This document shows, one piece after another, positions 4,918 through 8,184 of a stretch of DNA of 8,184 nucleotides. The notes under the pieces are model-generated. The model was given only the letters and a program-made list of their open reading frames with translations, had not been told where the DNA came from and ran no database searches. A program made the translations under genes and the position numbers. This DNA comes from Acidobacteriota bacterium (lineage in GTDB: Bacteria; Acidobacteriota; Terriglobia; Terriglobales; Acidobacteriaceae): assembly GCA_019510535.1 (NCBI GenBank), contig JAEKKE010000387.1, positions 1-8,184 of the forward strand, written 5' to 3'. How positions within the stretch are numbered: position 1 is the first letter of the stretch; each line of letters opens with the position of its first letter.

Positions 4918-7900
4918 CTAGAACATGATTTTTCCACCCAGCGTGATCAGACGCGGGAAGTTGATGGCGTTGGTGGAGACCTGGCCGAAGGAAGAGGAAC
5001 CCACCTTCAGAGCGGCCGCAGAGATAGCGAACTGAGGAGTATTGGTCAGGTTCATGAACTCCGCACGGAACTGCATCGTGACGCGCTCCGCATGGAAGTC
5101 CTTGAAGATGGACGCATCTACGTTCCGGTATCCGGGAGCCTGGCAGCTTCCGATGGTGCGCGGAGCGTTGCCATAGTTCCCCTGTCCCGGGTCCGTAAAG
5201 GCGGCGGTGTTGAAGTACAGCTTGTTGCCACCCTGGCCATTGCGGCTCTGTACCGAACCAGAGGTGCAAACGTTCGCTCCCGCAACCAGGTTCGGACGCT
5301 GCACGGAATTGCCATAACCGGAATTGTTGTTGGTATTCAACTGGATCGGAACCGGCCCACCCTGCTGTGCAACAAAGGTCGAATTCAGATCCCATCCGCC
5401 AACCGCAAGATCAATCCAACGATTGTGGCTGAGGAAGGTACGGCCCCTTCCGAACGGAAGCTGCCAGGTGCCCGCCGCCGTATAACGAAGAGGTGCATTG
5501 TTGATGGCACGAGCATATTCCGCGTTCAGATTATTGGCATCCTGAGGACCGCCGTTGCCGGGGTTGAGGCTGCTGCCCTGACCGAAGCTCGAGTCCCAGT
5601 TCGAAGACCAGGTCAATGCCGTCACGAAGGTTGCGCCGTGCGCCATCTTCTTCTGTGCCTTGATGATCATTGAGTTGTACAGCGATTTGGAGTTGCTGGG
5701 CTGAATGCTGACGGTCGTGAATCCAGGGAACGGTTTGCAGAGCTGGGAGTTAGCCACGGTCGCCGCGGCGATCGCTCCAGTTCCACCCTTGTTGTAATAG
5801 GGGTTGGAGCTCTTCGCATTCAAGAAGGCCGCAGCCGACGCTCCGGTGTTGGCGGGGCAGGCTCCCTGGCCATACGGAATCGCTCCGAGGTTGACCTGAT
5901 CCAGGTTATAAGTAGTGCCGTTGCCAGGCAGGAGATTACGTCCCTTCGAACCGACATAGCCTAACTGCAGTGCGACTCCGTAAGGCAGCTCCCGCTGAAC
6001 ATCGAGCGAGTACTGCTGTACAACCGGCGACCGGCGATACTGATCGATGGTGGTCAGCGCGTCGCCAAGTCCCTGCGCGTATCCAAGCGAATTGCCTACC
6101 GGCTGGTTGATCCCGTTCGGATAAGGGTTGGCGAGTGAGTTCGCTGAGGTGTTGTTGCTATCGTTAGACGCGACATAGGAGGTGGTGGACACATAACCAG
6201 GAGCCAGCGAGGCGCTCGTGGAGTAGTAGATCGGAGCGTAGAAGACACCATATCCGGCACGAACCACCGTCTTCTGATCAAGCGAGTACACCAGACCGAT
6301 ACGTGGAGCAAACTTCGTATTGCTGTTGTTGCAGCAGGTGGTGGGATAGCCGTTCTGGCCAGCGAACATGATACCGCCCTTGGTCGCTACGCCAGAGGTA
6401 GAAGAAAGCGGATTGGAGGCAGTACGGTCGAAACCGATCGCATACTTGTTGTTCCGCTCATGGACACCCGGCTCATACTCATAACGCAGACCGGCGTTGA
6501 TGGTCAGACGATTGGTCAAGCGGTAGTCGTCCTGGATATAGAAAGCGTGGTAAGGAACGTTGAGCGCGATCTTGCTGGCGATCTGTACCTGCCCGGTCGT
6601 CGGGTAGCCGAGCAGGAGATCGGCGATATCGGCACCCGTGGCGAGACCACCCACGTTTTTTGAATTCGCATTGATAGCGGTAAAGGTGTTGTTGAAGGTA
6701 AAGAAGCCATTACCGTTGCTGACGTTGGTGAAGTCTACGCTGATGGAACGGTAGACGTAACCACCTTTCAGCGACTGTTTACCGAGCGACTTGGAAATGC
6801 CGGCAACGAAGTTGCGGGAGTAGAACGCCGCCGGGCCGGAGTTATTGGTTCCCAACTGTGCGTTGATCTGTGTTAGCGTCACCCGCGGGAATGATTTTTT
6901 CTGGAGCGCGCTTACATAGCTAGAAGGTAGACCGAGCTGCGATTGATCGTAATTGTTGGTCAGGTCGAGCGTGTTGTTCGGGAAGCGGTTGAAGCCCCAG
7001 CCCACAGTCAATACCGTCGTCGGATTCAAGGTGTAGGTGGTATTGACCGTCGTAGCATCTACCTTGCGGTACAGCAGGTACGAATTGCCGTCGCCAGCGA
7101 ATGAGCCCAGCGGATTACCACCTGGCTCCTTCGAGCCATAGTGCATATAGGAGATATTTGCAGCCCATTTTTGCGTGATCTGATGATCGAGCTTGCCAAC
7201 GAACTCGTCCGCCCGGTCACCGAGAAGGTCCGTCGGACGGAAGTTGGTACCGCCATAAGAAGTAGTCGCCGTGCAGATAGAGGTGCAGGTCGGCAGCGCG
7301 GCAAGGATCTTCTGGCCGATCGCAGATTGACGACTGGACGGAATGATATTGCCGGCGAACTGCGAACGGTTGCCGGTAGACGCAACGGTTGTCGCTGGAT
7401 CATAAATTTTCAGTTGAGTCGTCCGCGCAACATCGGCATAACTGCTGGAAAAATCGCCGCTGCGCTCGGCAGCTGTCGGCAGGTAGTAGTTTGCGGCCAG
7501 AGGAGAGCGCTGGCGATAACCTTCCTCAGTCAGCCAGAAGAAGGTCTTGTCCTTGCCGTTGTACAGGTGAGGAATTACAACTGGACCACCGATGGATCCC
7601 TCATAGGTGTACTGGGTGATATTGGGACGGCCGGTGCCGTTGTAGTTGTTGTTCCAGGTATTCGCCGACCAGTTGGTCTGGCGGCTTGTGCCAAGGAGAT
7701 TGCCGTGCAGCGTGTTGGTGCCGCTCTTCAGCAGGGTGTTGAAGTTACCACCACCGGTACGGCCCATTTCCGCATCGTAGGTGTTGGTCTGAATCTTCAT
7801 CTCCTGCACGGCGTCGACCGAAGGAATAATCACGGCGCGGTTCGAGAAATCAGTGACCGGTACACCGTCGATTTCGTAGTTATTGCCGTTGATCGGTCCG

Positions 7901-8184
7901 CCTGAAACAGAGATCGCCGACGATCCGGACTGATCCTGGAAGCGGTTGAAGCGAGGATCGCCCGTCGCCGTCACGTTGGTATTGAGCTTCGTCAGAAGGA
8001 AGGGATTGCGGCCCAGGTTGGGCAGATCCTGCAGCTTCTGCGTGTCGAAGACCTGGCCGTTCGATGCGGTGGAGCTATCGACAAGCGGAGCGTCGGCGGT
8101 CACTTCGACAGTCGTGGAGGAAGCGCCAACAGCCAGCGGCGTGTCAATGGTCACCGTCTGCTGCGTCGCTACGTTTACGCCTTT
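4918..8184 (-). CDS. TonB-dependent outer-membrane receptor, Oar-like, with N-terminal carboxypeptidase-regulatory-like domain (5' end missing)
   Basis: This is a large outer-membrane beta-barrel receptor of the acidobacterial TonB-dependent (Oar-like) type, expected to import a substrate, often thought to be carbohydrate, using energy from TonB-ExbBD; the substrate cannot be told from sequence. The 1088 residues present are in frame to the right edge. A GTG at 8154 falls in the middle of a domain and is not a true start. Residues 1-36 (VTIDTPLAVGASSTTVEVTA) look like the end of the carboxypeptidase-regulatory-like beta-sandwich that precedes the plug in this family. The plug spans about 45-165, with LQDLPNLGRNPF, NNYEIDGVPV and the hallmark YDAEMGRTGGGNFN (136-149) followed by KSGTNTLHG. 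The rest is barrel, rich in Asn, Ser, Thr, Gly and Tyr, with LRYEYEPG, RIGLVYSLD and a final phenylalanine (GGKIMF), the outer-membrane insertion signal. The signal peptide and any TonB box lie outside. The stop is followed by its own terminator. Confidence 0.93.
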   Translation of the reverse strand, partial: KGVNVATQQTVTIDTPLAVGASSTTVEVTADAPLVDSSTASNGQVFDTQKLQDLPNLGRNPFLLTKLNTNVTATGDPRFNRFQDQSGSSAISVSGGPINGNNYEIDGVPVTDFSNRAVIIPSVDAVQEMKIQTNTYDAEMGRTGGGNFNTLLKSGTNTLHGNLLGTSRQTNWSANTWNNNYNGTGRPNITQYTYEGSIGGPVVIPHLYNGKDKTFFWLTEEGYRQRSPLAANYYLPTAAERSGDFSSSYADVARTTQLKIYDPATTVASTGNRSQFAGNIIPSSRQSAIGQKILAALPTCTSICTATTSYGGTNFRPTDLLGDRADEFVGKLDHQITQKWAANISYMHYGSKEPGGNPLGSFAGDGNSYLLYRKVDATTVNTTYTLNPTTVLTVGWGFNRFPNNTLDLTNNYDQSQLGLPSSYVSALQKKSFPRVTLTQINAQLGTNNSGPAAFYSRNFVAGISKSLGKQSLKGGYVYRSISVDFTNVSNGNGFFTFNNTFTAINANSKNVGGLATGADIADLLLGYPTTGQVQIASKIALNVPYHAFYIQDDYRLTNRLTINAGLRYEYEPGVHERNNKYAIGFDRTASNPLSSTSGVATKGGIMFAGQNGYPTTCCNNSNTKFAPRIGLVYSLDQKTVVRAGYGVFYAPIYYSTSASLAPGYVSTTSYVASNDSNNTSANSLANPYPNGINQPVGNSLGYAQGLGDALTTIDQYRRSPVVQQYSLDVQRELPYGVALQLGYVGSKGRNLLPGNGTTYNLDQVNLGAIPYGQGACPANTGASAAAFLNAKSSNPYYNKGGTGAIAAATVANSQLCKPFPGFTTVSIQPSNSKSLYNSMIIKAQKKMAHGATFVTALTWSSNWDSSFGQGSSLNPGNGGPQDANNLNAEYARAINNAPLRYTAAGTWQLPFGRGRTFLSHNRWIDLAVGGWDLNSTFVAQQGGPVPIQLNTNNNSGYGNSVQRPNLVAGANVCTSGSVQSRNGQGGNKLYFNTAAFTDPGQGNYGNAPRTIGSCQAPGYRNVDASIFKDFHAERVTMQFRAEFMNLTNTPQFAISAAALKVGSSSFGQVSTNAINFPRLITLGGKIMF

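Noticed and set aside
4907..5395. Minus-strand frame of 162 codons in a second frame of the receptor gene
   Set aside because: It overlaps the intact barrel frame completely; the composition (many Trp, Gln and Cys) is typical of an out-of-frame read and not of a real protein or frameshift remnant.
3745..5673. Plus-strand open frame of 642 codons
   Set aside because: It runs antisense through murC, the terminator and the end of the receptor gene. The translation has no recognisable domain, and the murC and receptor frames are unambiguous.
7141..7905. Plus-strand open frame of 254 codons opposite the receptor gene
   Set aside because: It is antisense to the plug and early barrel of the receptor and shows no family resemblance.

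Overview
The window looks like chromosomal DNA of an acidobacterium, most likely class Terriglobia (Granulicella, Terriglobus or Edaphobacter type). The reasons are a moderately high GC content, a very large TonB-dependent receptor of the kind that is abundant in that group, and the style of the division proteins. This placement is an inference from protein character; no ribosomal RNA or other marker gene is present.

All five genes lie on the minus strand, so transcription runs from the right edge to the left. The order of reading is: the C-terminal 1088 residues of a TonB-dependent outer-membrane receptor (8184-4918, 5' end outside the window); a strong hairpin terminator (4861-4903); murC (4818-3439); a 226-base spacer with a 116-base inverted-repeat element and a candidate promoter; ftsQ (3212-1830); ftsA (1833-604), which overlaps ftsQ by GTGA; a 135-base leader; and the first 156 codons of ftsZ (468-1, cut by the left edge).

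The left 4.8 kb is the distal part of a division and cell wall (dcw) cluster. MurC adds L-alanine to UDP-MurNAc in the cytoplasm. FtsQ is the bitopic membrane protein of the divisome, FtsA tethers FtsZ to the membrane, and FtsZ forms the ring. The receptor belongs to outer-membrane nutrient uptake and has no evident functional link to division. It interrupts the position where murG or another mur/fts gene commonly sits, and the terminator separates it from murC.

I see no clearly novel system. The points most worth a second look are the 17-bp inverted repeat with TA ends that carries the murC stop codon, the roughly 150-residue Ala/Pro/Lys-rich tail on FtsQ, and the lack of ribosome binding sites at murC and ftsQ, where murC may be leaderless. 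Long plus-strand open frames across these genes are antisense shadows. No RNA genes or CRISPR were seen, and no transposase gene. No gene-free stretch exceeds 300 bases.
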